Source: Gp6-AA40 sp963818645 (GTDB lineage: Bacteria > Acidobacteriota > Vicinamibacteria > Vicinamibacterales > UBA2999). From it: a stretch of DNA of 64,000 nucleotides. Position numbers and translations under genes: made by a program. Shown here piece after piece: positions 1-7,604 of the stretch. The stretch lies in the NCBI GenBank assembly GCA_963818645.1, contig CAWFTF010000018.1, positions 124,001 through 188,000 on the forward strand. The letters are read 5' to 3'. Position 1 is the first letter of the stretch; every line of letters begins with the position of its first letter. The notes beneath the pieces were generated by a model. It saw only the letters and a program-made list of their open reading frames with translations, was not told where the DNA came from and ran no database searches.

Positions 1-1
1 G

Positions 2-430
2 TTCGTGCCCGCCCACGCCGAGAGGAGCTTCGTCTCGCCGGCCGACGGCACACTCACGCTCAGCAACGTGCTGGTTCCGGTCGATCACGCGCCCGACGCG
101 AGTGCGGCCGTCGAGTTTGCGAAGCGTGCGGCCGAAATCGCCGGCGACGGCAAGACGACAATCTCGCTGCTTCACGTGGGAGCCGAGATCGTCATGCCGC
201 GCGTGCAAGCGGAGGACGGGGAACGGTGGACTTTCGCGCGGCTGCGCCGCGATGGCGAGCCCGTCACGGAAATCCTCGCGGCTGCGGAACTGGTTGGGGC
301 CAATCTCATCGTGATGCCGACCGCCGGCCGCGCGGGCGTGTTCGAGGTGCTGCGCGGCAGCACGACCGAGCGGGTTTTGCGTAAGGCTCGCTGCCCGCTG
401 CTCGCGGTGCCGGCCTCGAGCGGGACGTGA
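2..430 (+). CDS. Universal stress protein, UspA family (5' end outside window)
   Basis: The frame is open to the window edge, so the N-terminus is probably missing; the first possible start inside is GTG at 5. The visible part has the Usp fold signature: a beta-strand start (NVLVPVDHAP), a long helix (AAVEFAKRAAEIA), and the closing block around GSTTERVLRKARCPLLAVP, which matches the usual G-x-x-x-x-x-V-L-x-x-x-x-C-P-V-L-V-V motif. About 140 residues equals one Usp domain; upstream residues in frame leave room for a tandem first domain. Usp proteins are cytoplasmic and are induced by starvation or stress. The neighbour at 459 is convergent. Family call is firm, exact role unknown. Confidence 0.8.
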   Translation, partial: FVPAHAERSFVSPADGTLTLSNVLVPVDHAPDASAAVEFAKRAAEIAGDGKTTISLLHVGAEIVMPRVQAEDGERWTFARLRRDGEPVTEILAAAELVGANLIVMPTAGRAGVFEVLRGSTTERVLRKARCPLLAVPASSGT

Positions 431-458
431 GCCTCGCGATCGGTCTTCGAATAGAAAT

Positions 459-2150
459 TCACACCTCAAAGAAGTCTTCTTCGAAGAATTCGTACACGCT
501 GCGCTCGCCCGTGGCGCGTCGAGCGGCCTCGGCCTGCCGCAGCTCAATCCGTCGGATCTTTCCTGAGATCGTTTTCGGCAACGGCGCAAACTCGATCCGG
601 CGAATCCGTTTGTACGGAGCGAGCGTGTTGCGGCAATGCGCCAGAATCGCCGCTGCGAGCTCGCGCGAGGGGCTGAAGCCTGCGGCCAGTGTCACGAATG
701 CTTTCGGCACGGCCTGCCGTCGCGGATCCGGGCTCGGTACGACGGCGGCCTCCGCCACCGCTGGATGTTCAATCAACGCGCTCTCGAGCTCGAACGGGCT
801 CAGCCTGTAATCCGACGCTTTGAAGACGTCGTCTGCACGACCGACAAACGTGAAGTAGCCGTCGCTGTCGCGCGACGCAATGTCGCCTGTGTGGTAGTAG
901 CCGCCTCGCATCGCATTCGACGTCCTCGAGTCGGCATAGCCGTCGGTCAGGCCGAGCGGCGGCTCATCGAGGCGCAGACAGACCTCGCCCTCAGTTGCCG
1001 ACACGCGTCCTTCAGGATCGAGCAGCACAACGTCGTAGCCGGGAAGCGGCCGCCCCATCGAGCCAGCCTTCACGGCCTGGCCCGGCGAGTTGCCGATCTG
1101 CGCTGTGGTCTCGGTTTGGCCATAGCCGTCCCGGATGGTCAGTCCCCACGCGTGCTCTACCCGTTCAATGACTTCCGGATTGAGCGGCTCGCCGGCCGAC
1201 AGCGCTTCGCGCAATACGACGCGGTAGTCCCCCAACGGCTCCTGGATCAGCATTCGCCAGACCGTCGGCGGCGCGCACAAGGTCGTCACGCGATGCTGGA
1301 CGAGCGCATCGAGCACGGCCTTCGCGTGGAAGCGCGCGTAATTGAAGATGAAGACGGTCGCTTCGGCGTTCCACGGCGCAAAGACGCAGCTCCACGCATG
1401 TTTGGCCCATCCTGGTGAGCTGATGTTCCAGTGACGATCGCCGCGTTGCAGACCGATCCAGTACATCGTCGAGAGGTGGCCCACGGGGTAGCTTTGATGC
1501 GTGTGCACCACCAGCTTCGGATGTGCCGTCGTTCCCGACGTGAAGTACATCAGCATCGGATCTCGGGCGGCTGTCGCCCCCCTCGGGGTGAATACCAGGT
1601 CGGCGTCACGTGCCGACTCGTAGCGGTGCCATCCAGAAGTAACGTCGCCGACGGCAATCTTCGTAAAGGAGCCGGTCACGCCGTCGAACTTCGACATGTG
1701 GGCCGCGCTCGCGACCACGTGACGAACACGTCCGCGGTCGATGCGGTCCTGAATGTCAGCGGTTGTGAGCAAAGTCGTTGCAGGTGTCACGACAACGCCA
1801 AGCTTGATCGCGGCGAGCAGCGTTTCCCAGAGCGCCACTTCGTTGCCGAGCATCAGCATCAGGCAGTCACCCCGTCGTGCGCCGAGGTCGTACAGGAAGT
1901 TTGCGACTCGATTCGATGCCGCCGACAGCTCCGCGAAGGAGCGAATCGTCTCTGTTCCGTCCTCTTCGACGAGGTGCAGAGCGTGACTATCGTTGCCGGT
2001 GGCGACTACATCGAAGTAGTCGAGCGCCCAGTTGAAGCGCTCCTGGCGCGGCCATCTGAATTCCCGGACTGCCGCATCGTAATCGGTCCGGTGTTTCAGA
2101 ATGCAAGCGCGGCTGGCGAGAAACGCGGCAGCGGCGCCGGTGTCATTCAT
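459..2150 (-). CDS. AMP-dependent acyl-CoA synthetase (ACSM-like)
   Basis: An adenylate-forming ligase of about 563 residues that would activate a carboxylic acid with ATP and CoA. Core motifs are visible: the P-loop-like YFTSGTTAHPK, the A5 motif DGYGQTETT, the hinge motif YYHTGDIASRDSDGYF followed by GRADDVFKASDYRLSP, and the C-terminal catalytic lysine context PKTISGKIRR. The N-terminal block RFNWALDYFDVVA resembles medium-chain/aryl (ACSM-like) synthetases. I place the start at ATG 2150 (MNDTGAAAAF) because the upstream in-frame stretch to 2237 is arginine/serine-rich and looks non-coding. It runs co-directionally with the kinase upstream at 2252. Substrate cannot be read from sequence. 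Confidence 0.88.
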   Translation of the reverse strand: MNDTGAAAAFLASRACILKHRTDYDAAVREFRWPRQERFNWALDYFDVVATGNDSHALHLVEEDGTETIRSFAELSAASNRVANFLYDLGARRGDCLMLMLGNEVALWETLLAAIKLGVVVTPATTLLTTADIQDRIDRGRVRHVVASAAHMSKFDGVTGSFTKIAVGDVTSGWHRYESARDADLVFTPRGATAARDPMLMYFTSGTTAHPKLVVHTHQSYPVGHLSTMYWIGLQRGDRHWNISSPGWAKHAWSCVFAPWNAEATVFIFNYARFHAKAVLDALVQHRVTTLCAPPTVWRMLIQEPLGDYRVVLREALSAGEPLNPEVIERVEHAWGLTIRDGYGQTETTAQIGNSPGQAVKAGSMGRPLPGYDVVLLDPEGRVSATEGEVCLRLDEPPLGLTDGYADSRTSNAMRGGYYHTGDIASRDSDGYFTFVGRADDVFKASDYRLSPFELESALIEHPAVAEAAVVPSPDPRRQAVPKAFVTLAAGFSPSRELAAAILAHCRNTLAPYKRIRRIEFAPLPKTISGKIRRIELRQAEAARRATGERSVYEFFEEDFFEV

Positions 2151-2251
2151 CGTAAGTCTCGCGGTCCTTCGAATGCTGGTCGTGCGACCGCCCCGACGTG
2201 ACGGGCTCGCTCCAGCGCGAGCTAATCGAACAAACACAACAAAGGCGCCGC

Positions 2252-3544
2252 CTATTCGATTCCAGCAATACGTGGCAGGTAGAGGCGGACTCGCGTGCCC
2301 ATTCCCGGGTAGCTGTCGACCTGAATGAACCCCCCGGCCATCGTAATGATCTGGTTGACGATCGACATGCCGAGCCCTCGTCCCTGGGTTCCTTTCGTGC
2401 TGAAAAACGTCTCGAACATGCGCTCGCGGGTTTCCGTGTCCATGCCGACGCCGGTGTCGCTCACTTCGAGCACGACGAAGGTACTCTCGCGGTTAGGGTG
2501 TTGGCCCACGGTCTCTTCCCGGAGCTCGACGGTCACGACCCCGCCGCCCGGCATCGCGTCGCGGGCGTTGACAACAAGATTCACGACCGCCCGTTCGAGC
2601 TGAATAGGATCGATAAGGACGCGGCTGACCTCCTTGGGAATGCGGGTCTCAAAACGTACTCGAGATCCTGCAGCACCTCGGAGCAGTGGTACCGACGCGT
2701 TGAGGACGTCAGCCGGGCTGATCACGCGCGGGCGCTGCACGTTCACACGCCCGAGCGTCATTAGATTGTGGGTCAGCTCCCGGCCGCGATCGATGATGCT
2801 GGCGAGCTCGGCCGCCAGCCGCTTGACGGTCGGGGTATCTCCGGCGGCGTCAGCGAACAAGTCGACGTACAAGAACATCGCATTCAGCACATTGTTGAAA
2901 TCGTGCGCGACGCCGGCGGCAAGGCGACCCATCTCCCCCAACTGCTGCAGTTCAGCCACGTGCGCCTGGTGCGCCTCGAGCGCGCTCTCGGCGCGCAGCC
3001 GCTCGGCCTCAGCGTACAGACGAGCGACGATGTCGCCGACCGATGCCGCAAACTCGCATTCGGGATCGGTCCACTCCCGTGCGCTCCCGACGTGCTCGTG
3101 GCAGACGATGCCGATGATGTCGCCACCTTGAAGAATCGGTGCGTCGAGCATCGCCGTGATGCCAAGTGGCGCCAGGTACGACGCACGGAATTCCTCCGAC
3201 ATCGGATCGCCATCGCGGTCGACGAATCGAACGACGCGCGAGCTCTCCAGCACGCTGAAGTAAACCGGAAAATCGCAGGCGTGCAGGATGGCGCCGTCGG
3301 AGATGGCCCCACGGTCGGGTTGGTGTAGATAGTCGCAGCGTATCGAGCGGGGTTCATTGAGGAAGAACCAGACACTGACGCGCTTCACCTGTAGCGCGGT
3401 TGCGGTGACCTCGGTGACGACTTTGAGAACATCGCGAAGCGGTCGCGCATCGGTCACTCGCTCTCGTGCGAGGCGGAGCGTGACCGCCTTGTAGGCCTGC
3501 CGAGGATCGGATTCACCCGGGACGGACAGGGTGGAATCGCTCAT
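2252..3544 (-). CDS. GAF-domain sensor histidine kinase
   Basis: A soluble 430-residue kinase with no membrane segment. Residues ~20-180 form a GAF-like sensor domain (WFFLNEPRSIRCDYL, DAPILQGGDIIGIVCHEH), followed by a coiled linker. The H-box is GVAHDFNNVLNAM with phospho-acceptor His214. The HATPase domain has an N-box (NLVVNARDAMPGGG), G1 (DTGVGMD) and G2 (GRGLGMSIV). HDFNN-type H-boxes belong to the NtrB-like class of kinases. No response regulator is adjacent; the nearest is the broken sigma54-type regulator near 20 kb, so pairing is unknown. The signal is likely cytoplasmic. Confidence 0.9.
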   Translation of the reverse strand: MSDSTLSVPGESDPRQAYKAVTLRLARERVTDARPLRDVLKVVTEVTATALQVKRVSVWFFLNEPRSIRCDYLHQPDRGAISDGAILHACDFPVYFSVLESSRVVRFVDRDGDPMSEEFRASYLAPLGITAMLDAPILQGGDIIGIVCHEHVGSAREWTDPECEFAASVGDIVARLYAEAERLRAESALEAHQAHVAELQQLGEMGRLAAGVAHDFNNVLNAMFLYVDLFADAAGDTPTVKRLAAELASIIDRGRELTHNLMTLGRVNVQRPRVISPADVLNASVPLLRGAAGSRVRFETRIPKEVSRVLIDPIQLERAVVNLVVNARDAMPGGGVVTVELREETVGQHPNRESTFVVLEVSDTGVGMDTETRERMFETFFSTKGTQGRGLGMSIVNQIITMAGGFIQVDSYPGMGTRVRLYLPRIAGIE

Positions 3545-3637
3545 GGTGCAACCATGCAGTTCGGACTGTCGAACCAGCGGTGACGCGTTTTCGACGCGCG
3601 ACTAGTGTAGTCCTCTGAACCCCGGAGAACCGCTTGC

Positions 3638-3994
3638 TCAGGCGCCGCCTTTTTTCGAGGTTTGTCGCTTCGTCTTTCTGGCTATCCGGCGTGTGACGCC
3701 AGATTGGTGAGGCGCACGGTCCAACACGACGAAGTCAGCAACCTCCCAGGTAAAAGGCGGCTTCTGGCGTCGGTCAGTCTTTCGTTGGTCGGTGCCTTCA
3801 ACCGGTTGAGGGGACACTCGCCGGTCTCCTTGTCGCCGGTCCCATGAGACGACAACGGGAAGCCCCGCGGTCTTTCGAGTGAGCGCGTCGAAACGTCGCT
3901 GCGCTCTACGGCGAACGATGATACCGACAGGCTTTCGCGACGACGACTTGAGAGAGCGCCGTTTCTCTTCGGTCTTCGTGTGTTTGCGAGGCAC
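3638..3994 (-). CDS. Small basic protein of unknown function
   Basis: 118 residues, GTG start, very rich in Arg/Lys. I do not recognise a named domain. The central block has two similar charged stretches (WDRRQGDRR and QRKTDRRQKPPFTWEVADFVVL); the D-R-R-Q/K repeats are followed by a hydrophobic strand, and the tail is a run of Lys/Arg. I recall similar small proteins annotated as hypothetical in Acidobacteria and myxobacteria, but this is unchecked. The basic tails suggest nucleic-acid or ribosome contact, which is inference only. The gene stands alone upstream of a 330-base gap. Confidence 0.6.
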   Translation of the reverse strand: MPRKHTKTEEKRRSLKSSSRKPVGIIVRRRAQRRFDALTRKTAGLPVVVSWDRRQGDRRVSPQPVEGTDQRKTDRRQKPPFTWEVADFVVLDRAPHQSGVTRRIARKTKRQTSKKGGA

Positions 3995-4324
3995 AACCGA
4001 CTTATCGGCAGCGATCGTCTACTACTTTGCCGCCCGCCGCATCGGGGATCCGCTACCAAGGTCATGAAGGTCAGCAAACCGAAGCGACCGGTTCGCGAGG
4101 GGGAAAGGCACCACCCAAAACCCCAGCGCACCGACCACTCCGGCTCAAGGGGAGTCTCTCACGGATTTTGTTCTAGTGCTGTGAAGGTGTTTCGCGAATC
4201 GTGAACGGGAGCAGTCGCGGCGATGTTTGGCACAATTCGCAGTCCGCCGCGCCGTAAAATGTGTGCAACTAAATCTATGATAAACGGAGCGCCAAAACAG
4301 GAAAGCTCGATAATTGAGAAAGCA
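3995..4324. other. Gene-poor stretch between divergent genes
   Basis: 330 bases between the small basic protein (minus) and the PEP-CTERM gene (plus). No convincing gene on either strand. AT content rises after 4220 (TTTGGCACAATTCGC, then TAAAAT at 4255-4260 and an A-rich run to 4325), fitting a promoter and leader for the plus-strand gene, but no well-spaced -35/-10 pair is visible. Confidence 0.5.
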
Positions 4325-4951
4325 ATGACGACGATACGACTGACGATGATGGTTTTGATGCTCGCCACGCTCGCACAACCGGCCGCCGCGATGCCGGTCA
4401 CGTTCGCGTGGGAGGCTGGCGCGCTGGCGGGCTGGTACACGTTTGAGAGTGAGACCGTGGGCGTGCGCACCATTGAGTTCGATGAGTACTCCGGCCTCGA
4501 CGTGGAGGGCGAGCTGCGCTACGTCAATGCGATCACGGCGTTCCAGATGAACTTCGTGGCGGCCGGCGAGCGGCTCTCGCTGTCCGGCACCAGTGGCGAT
4601 CTCGCGCTCGCGCTCTACCGAGGGCCGTGGGGCGAGACGTGGTACAGCGCCCGCATGGCGACGCCGAATTACTCGCTGTGGCTCACCCTGTTCAACGCCT
4701 CCGGCGAGCCGTTCATCGCCAGTGAGGATCTGCGCGACGCGACGGTGCCCGACCTCAACGACGAGATTCGTCCGGGCACGGACCGGTGGCTGACGCTCAC
4801 GCACCGGCGGTCGCAGGCCACACTCGCCGAGAGCGCGGTCACGCGCATGTGGCGCGTGACACCAACGGCGGTCCCGGAGCCAACGTCGCTGGTGCTATTC
4901 GGCACGGGGTTCGGGGCGCTGGCGCTCGCCCGCCGGCGTTTCCGCGCGTAA
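4325..4951 (+). CDS. PEP-CTERM sorting-domain protein
   Basis: A 208-residue exported protein. The N-terminus is a signal peptide (MTTIRLTMMVLMLATLAQPAAA). The C-terminus has the tripartite sorting tag: VPEPTS, a hydrophobic helix (LVLFGTGFGALALA) and a basic end (RRRFRA). Such proteins are cut by an exosortase and released or anchored outside, usually with exopolysaccharide production. The middle is a beta-rich domain of unknown type. I chose ATG 4325, preceded by GAGAAAG, because it begins the signal peptide; upstream in-frame sequence is atypical. No exosortase or EPS gene is visible in this window. Confidence 0.85.
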   Translation: MTTIRLTMMVLMLATLAQPAAAMPVTFAWEAGALAGWYTFESETVGVRTIEFDEYSGLDVEGELRYVNAITAFQMNFVAAGERLSLSGTSGDLALALYRGPWGETWYSARMATPNYSLWLTLFNASGEPFIASEDLRDATVPDLNDEIRPGTDRWLTLTHRRSQATLAESAVTRMWRVTPTAVPEPTSLVLFGTGFGALALARRRFRA

Positions 4952-5055
4952 AAGGCGAACGAAGGCTGCGTGACCGCTAGCCAGTCGCCAAAATGCGGCC
5001 TCTCGACTCCTTCTTTTGGACACGCCAAATCCCGTAACTTTCTTCATCTAATTAG

Positions 5056-5141
5056 TGCCGGGGGCGGGAATCGAACCCGCACGCCCCTTTCGGAGCCCAG
5101 GATTTTAAGTCCTGTGCGTCTGCCAGTTTCGCCACCCCGGC
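5056..5141 (-). tRNA. tRNA-Leu (anticodon UAA)
   Basis: On the minus strand the 86-base sequence begins GCCGGGG and ends CCCCGGC plus discriminator A, giving a perfect 7-bp acceptor stem. The anticodon stem is CAGGA/TCCTG with loop CTTAAAA, so the anticodon is TAA (reads UUA). The long variable arm (around GGCTCCGAAAGGGGC) is the class II feature of leucine tRNAs, and the T arm has GGTTCGATTCC. The 3' CCA is not encoded. Confidence 0.96.
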
Positions 5142-5220
5142 GCGATCGAGTTGCGTGCCTCTAGTGTACTGGTGTGTGCGAGCAACCAGCCGCTTATACG
5201 AACACTCACCCCGCAGGAAT

Positions 5221-6660
5221 TCACGCTCTAACAAAATCGATGAAGCCGCGCGCGACGTCGGTCTGCACCAGCCGCACCCGTGCGCGCTCACCGACATCCA
5301 TCCCTTCGAAGCCGCGCACCACCCGACCCTCCGCCGGCGGATCGAACGTTCGCACCCACGTGCCCTTCTCCGACGCGCCGGTGACAATGGCATCGAAACG
5401 GTCGCCGATGCGCGATGAGAGCAGCAGCGCCGCGGCGGACTTCCGCATCTGCCGCTCGACCTTCTCTGCCGCGTCCTCCTGCTTCGTGCAGTGCGTGGCC
5501 AGCGTCGCGAGCTCACCAGTCGTATAAGGTGACGCCCCGCCATTCATTGCGGCCTTCAGCAGACGCTGCGTGATGAGGTCGGGATAGCGACGATTGGGCG
5601 CCGTGGAATGCACATAGTCGGTCACCGCCAGACCAAAATGTCCTTCATCGTCTCCGGCACGCGTCAGCACGTACTCGCCGCGACCGAGAAGCTTGACGAC
5701 GGACAGCGACAGATCCGGGAACCGCAGCGGATCGGCCTGGCGACGACGGGACAGGAAGTCGCTGAGCGCCTTCGGATCGGGCACCGCCGGAAGCTGGTCG
5801 CCCACCTCCTTCGCGAGTACCTGCAAGCGGTCCCAACGCTTCGGCGTGCGCACCACCCTGCGTATCGACGGCAGCCCCTTGTCTTCCAGGTAACGAGCGG
5901 TGGCGCCGTTGGCCGCGATCATGAAATCCTCGATCAGCGCCTTTGCGCGATTCTTTTCGTCGCGATGGAGCTCAGACACGCGACCGTCCGTCACGACCGC
6001 GCGCGCCTCGGTGCTCTCGAGGTCGAGCGCTCCTGCCTCGTGCCTGCGCGCACGCAAGCGGCTCGCGATCTCGTCCTGCAGGCGAACCTGGTCCGCGATG
6101 CCATCGGCCTCGGCCATCTCCTTCGGCATGCCGCCGCCGGAATCGAGCCACGCGGCCACGCTGTTGTAGGCAAGCTTGGCACGGTTGCGAACAGCCGCGC
6201 GCCCAACCCCGCCCGACGTCACGGCCCCGTCGCGATCCACGACGAACGAGATGACGATGGCAATGCGGTCCTCGTCCGGATTCAGCGAGGTCAAGTCGGT
6301 GGACAGCCGCTCCGGCAGCATCGGGAAGATTCGCGCGGGCGTGTAGACCGATGTCGTGTTCTGCTGAGCGTGATCGTCGAGCGGTGAACCCTTGCCGACG
6401 AGCACGTCAACGTCCGCGATCGCAATGAACACTCTGGCGCTGCCATCGGGAGTGGCCTCGGCCACAGTCAACTGATCGAGATCGCGCGAATCGTCGTTGT
6501 CGATCGAACACCAGGCCAGGTGACGTTGGTCGGTGACTGCGTCGACGGCTGGTTCTTTGAGTTGCCTGGCTTGTGCGATCGCATCCGCCGGGAAATCGGG
6601 TTCGAGTCCACGCTCGATCATCACGCGTCGGGCGAGTTGTTCCAGATCGACGAAAGTCAT
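5221..6660 (-). CDS. RNB-domain exoribonuclease (RNase II-like)
   Basis: A 479-residue protein whose catalytic RNB domain begins near residue 45 (LAWCSIDNDDSRDLDQLTV) and spans the typical blocks YTPARIFPMLPERLS, NPDEDRIA and SFVVDRDG. It would degrade single-stranded RNA 3' to 5'. Three of the four acidic residues of the E. coli RNase II cluster align (SID, RD, LD); the fourth is Gln. A weak S1-like barrel closes the protein. The start is ATG 6660: AGGTGG at 6671-6666 lies 5 bases upstream, while the GTG at 6669 would overlap that site. The tRNA-Leu gene lies downstream on the same strand. Confidence 0.88.
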   Translation of the reverse strand: MTFVDLEQLARRVMIERGLEPDFPADAIAQARQLKEPAVDAVTDQRHLAWCSIDNDDSRDLDQLTVAEATPDGSARVFIAIADVDVLVGKGSPLDDHAQQNTTSVYTPARIFPMLPERLSTDLTSLNPDEDRIAIVISFVVDRDGAVTSGGVGRAAVRNRAKLAYNSVAAWLDSGGGMPKEMAEADGIADQVRLQDEIASRLRARRHEAGALDLESTEARAVVTDGRVSELHRDEKNRAKALIEDFMIAANGATARYLEDKGLPSIRRVVRTPKRWDRLQVLAKEVGDQLPAVPDPKALSDFLSRRRQADPLRFPDLSLSVVKLLGRGEYVLTRAGDDEGHFGLAVTDYVHSTAPNRRYPDLITQRLLKAAMNGGASPYTTGELATLATHCTKQEDAAEKVERQMRKSAAALLLSSRIGDRFDAIVTGASEKGTWVRTFDPPAEGRVVRGFEGMDVGERARVRLVQTDVARGFIDFVRA

Positions 6661-6850
6661 CCATTCCACCTGTAGGAGTTACAGCACCGCCGCGCTTGGC
6701 GCCTCGACCACGCTACCAGGGCCGTGCGAACGAAGCGACGTCCTCGATGCCAATTCATCGCACTCGCGCGTGGTCCAAAGCTTGCCCAGTAATACCACGG
6801 GGTCCACGGAAACCTGGACCGTTCCCGAGCACCGTGTTTTGGAGGAATCG

Positions 6851-7450
6851 ATGAGACTCATTCGACTGCTTACGATATCCGCATCGCTCGTGCTGCTCGC
6901 GGCGCCGGCCGCTCGTGCCCAGGGGCACGCGAACATCTTCGTTGGCTCGAACTTCTCCGGTGATGCCGGACGTTCGCTGAGCGCCGCGCTCAACGACGGC
7001 AGCCGCCTGACGTGGGGCGGTGCCATTGGCGGGACCATGAAGGGCATCTTCGGCGCGGAAGTAGACCTGGCGTACGCCCGGCACTTCTACGGGAGCAATG
7101 CCAGCCTGGGCAACAACTATGTCTTCACTCTCATGCCGTCGCTCATCATCGGCGTGCCGGTCGGAGGCGAAAGCGGTCCCGGCTTCCGTCCGTATGGAAC
7201 GGCAGGATTCGGATTGATCAGACGCGATCTCACCGTCAGTGGCATCGATGCGATCAAGGACAACGACCTCGGATACAGCGTCGGCTTCGGAGTCGACGGA
7301 TTCGCGACCACGCACTTCGGCGTGAGAGCCGATTATCGCTACTTCCGCAATGTCAACGCCGACGACTCAAACAACGTCGTGGGTATCAACTTCGACCGCG
7401 GCAACTTCAGCTTCTCGCGCGGAAGCCTCGGAGCCATTTTCCGATTCTAA
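6851..7450 (+). CDS. Outer-membrane beta-barrel protein
   Basis: 199 residues with a signal peptide (MRLIRLLTISASLVLLAAPAARAQ) and then alternating strands with Gly/aromatic turns (GTAGFGLIRRDLTV, VRADYRYFRN), ending in Phe (GSLGAIFRF*), the usual C-terminal residue for BAM-dependent insertion. Size and pattern fit an eight-stranded OmpA/OmpW-like barrel. The start ATG 6851 has GGAGGA just upstream; in-frame upstream sequence belongs to the divergent ribonuclease region. Function unknown. A heptad-repeat hairpin follows the stop codon. Confidence 0.82.
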   Translation: MRLIRLLTISASLVLLAAPAARAQGHANIFVGSNFSGDAGRSLSAALNDGSRLTWGGAIGGTMKGIFGAEVDLAYARHFYGSNASLGNNYVFTLMPSLIIGVPVGGESGPGFRPYGTAGFGLIRRDLTVSGIDAIKDNDLGYSVGFGVDGFATTHFGVRADYRYFRNVNADDSNNVVGINFDRGNFSFSRGSLGAIFRF

Positions 7451-7457
7451 CGATCGC

Positions 7458-7566
7458 TAACTCCCACCTACCAACTCCCAACTTCCAAAAGCACTGACCT
7501 CCTTGGGAGTTGGAGGTTGGGAGTTGGGAGTTCTTTGGAAGTTGGGAGTTGGGCCTTGGGAGTTGT
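7458..7566. repeat. Heptanucleotide inverted-arm repeat, locus A
   Basis: Left arm 7458-7490 consists of 7-base units of AACTCCC type; right arm 7503-7566 consists of TTGGGAG-type units (TTGGGAG TTGGAGG TTGGGAG TTGGGAG, a 4-base break, then TTGGAAG TTGGGAG TTGGGCC TTGGGAG). The arms are mutually complementary over blocks such as CCAACTCCCAACTTCCAA, giving a hairpin with a loop of about 12 bases. It sits between two co-directional genes, ending about 38 bases before the next ATG. Confidence 0.85.
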
Positions 7567-7604
7567 ACTATCCGCTCCTCGTCACTTCATAGAGGAGCAG
7601 CTCC

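Noticed and set aside
4227..4242. Sigma54-type promoter (TGGCAC...GC) before the PEP-CTERM gene
   Set aside because: GG and GC are 10 bases apart instead of 12 and the TTGC box is absent.
5056..5141. tRNA-Leu as an integration site
   Set aside because: No duplicated tRNA end, integrase or compositional change is visible on either side.
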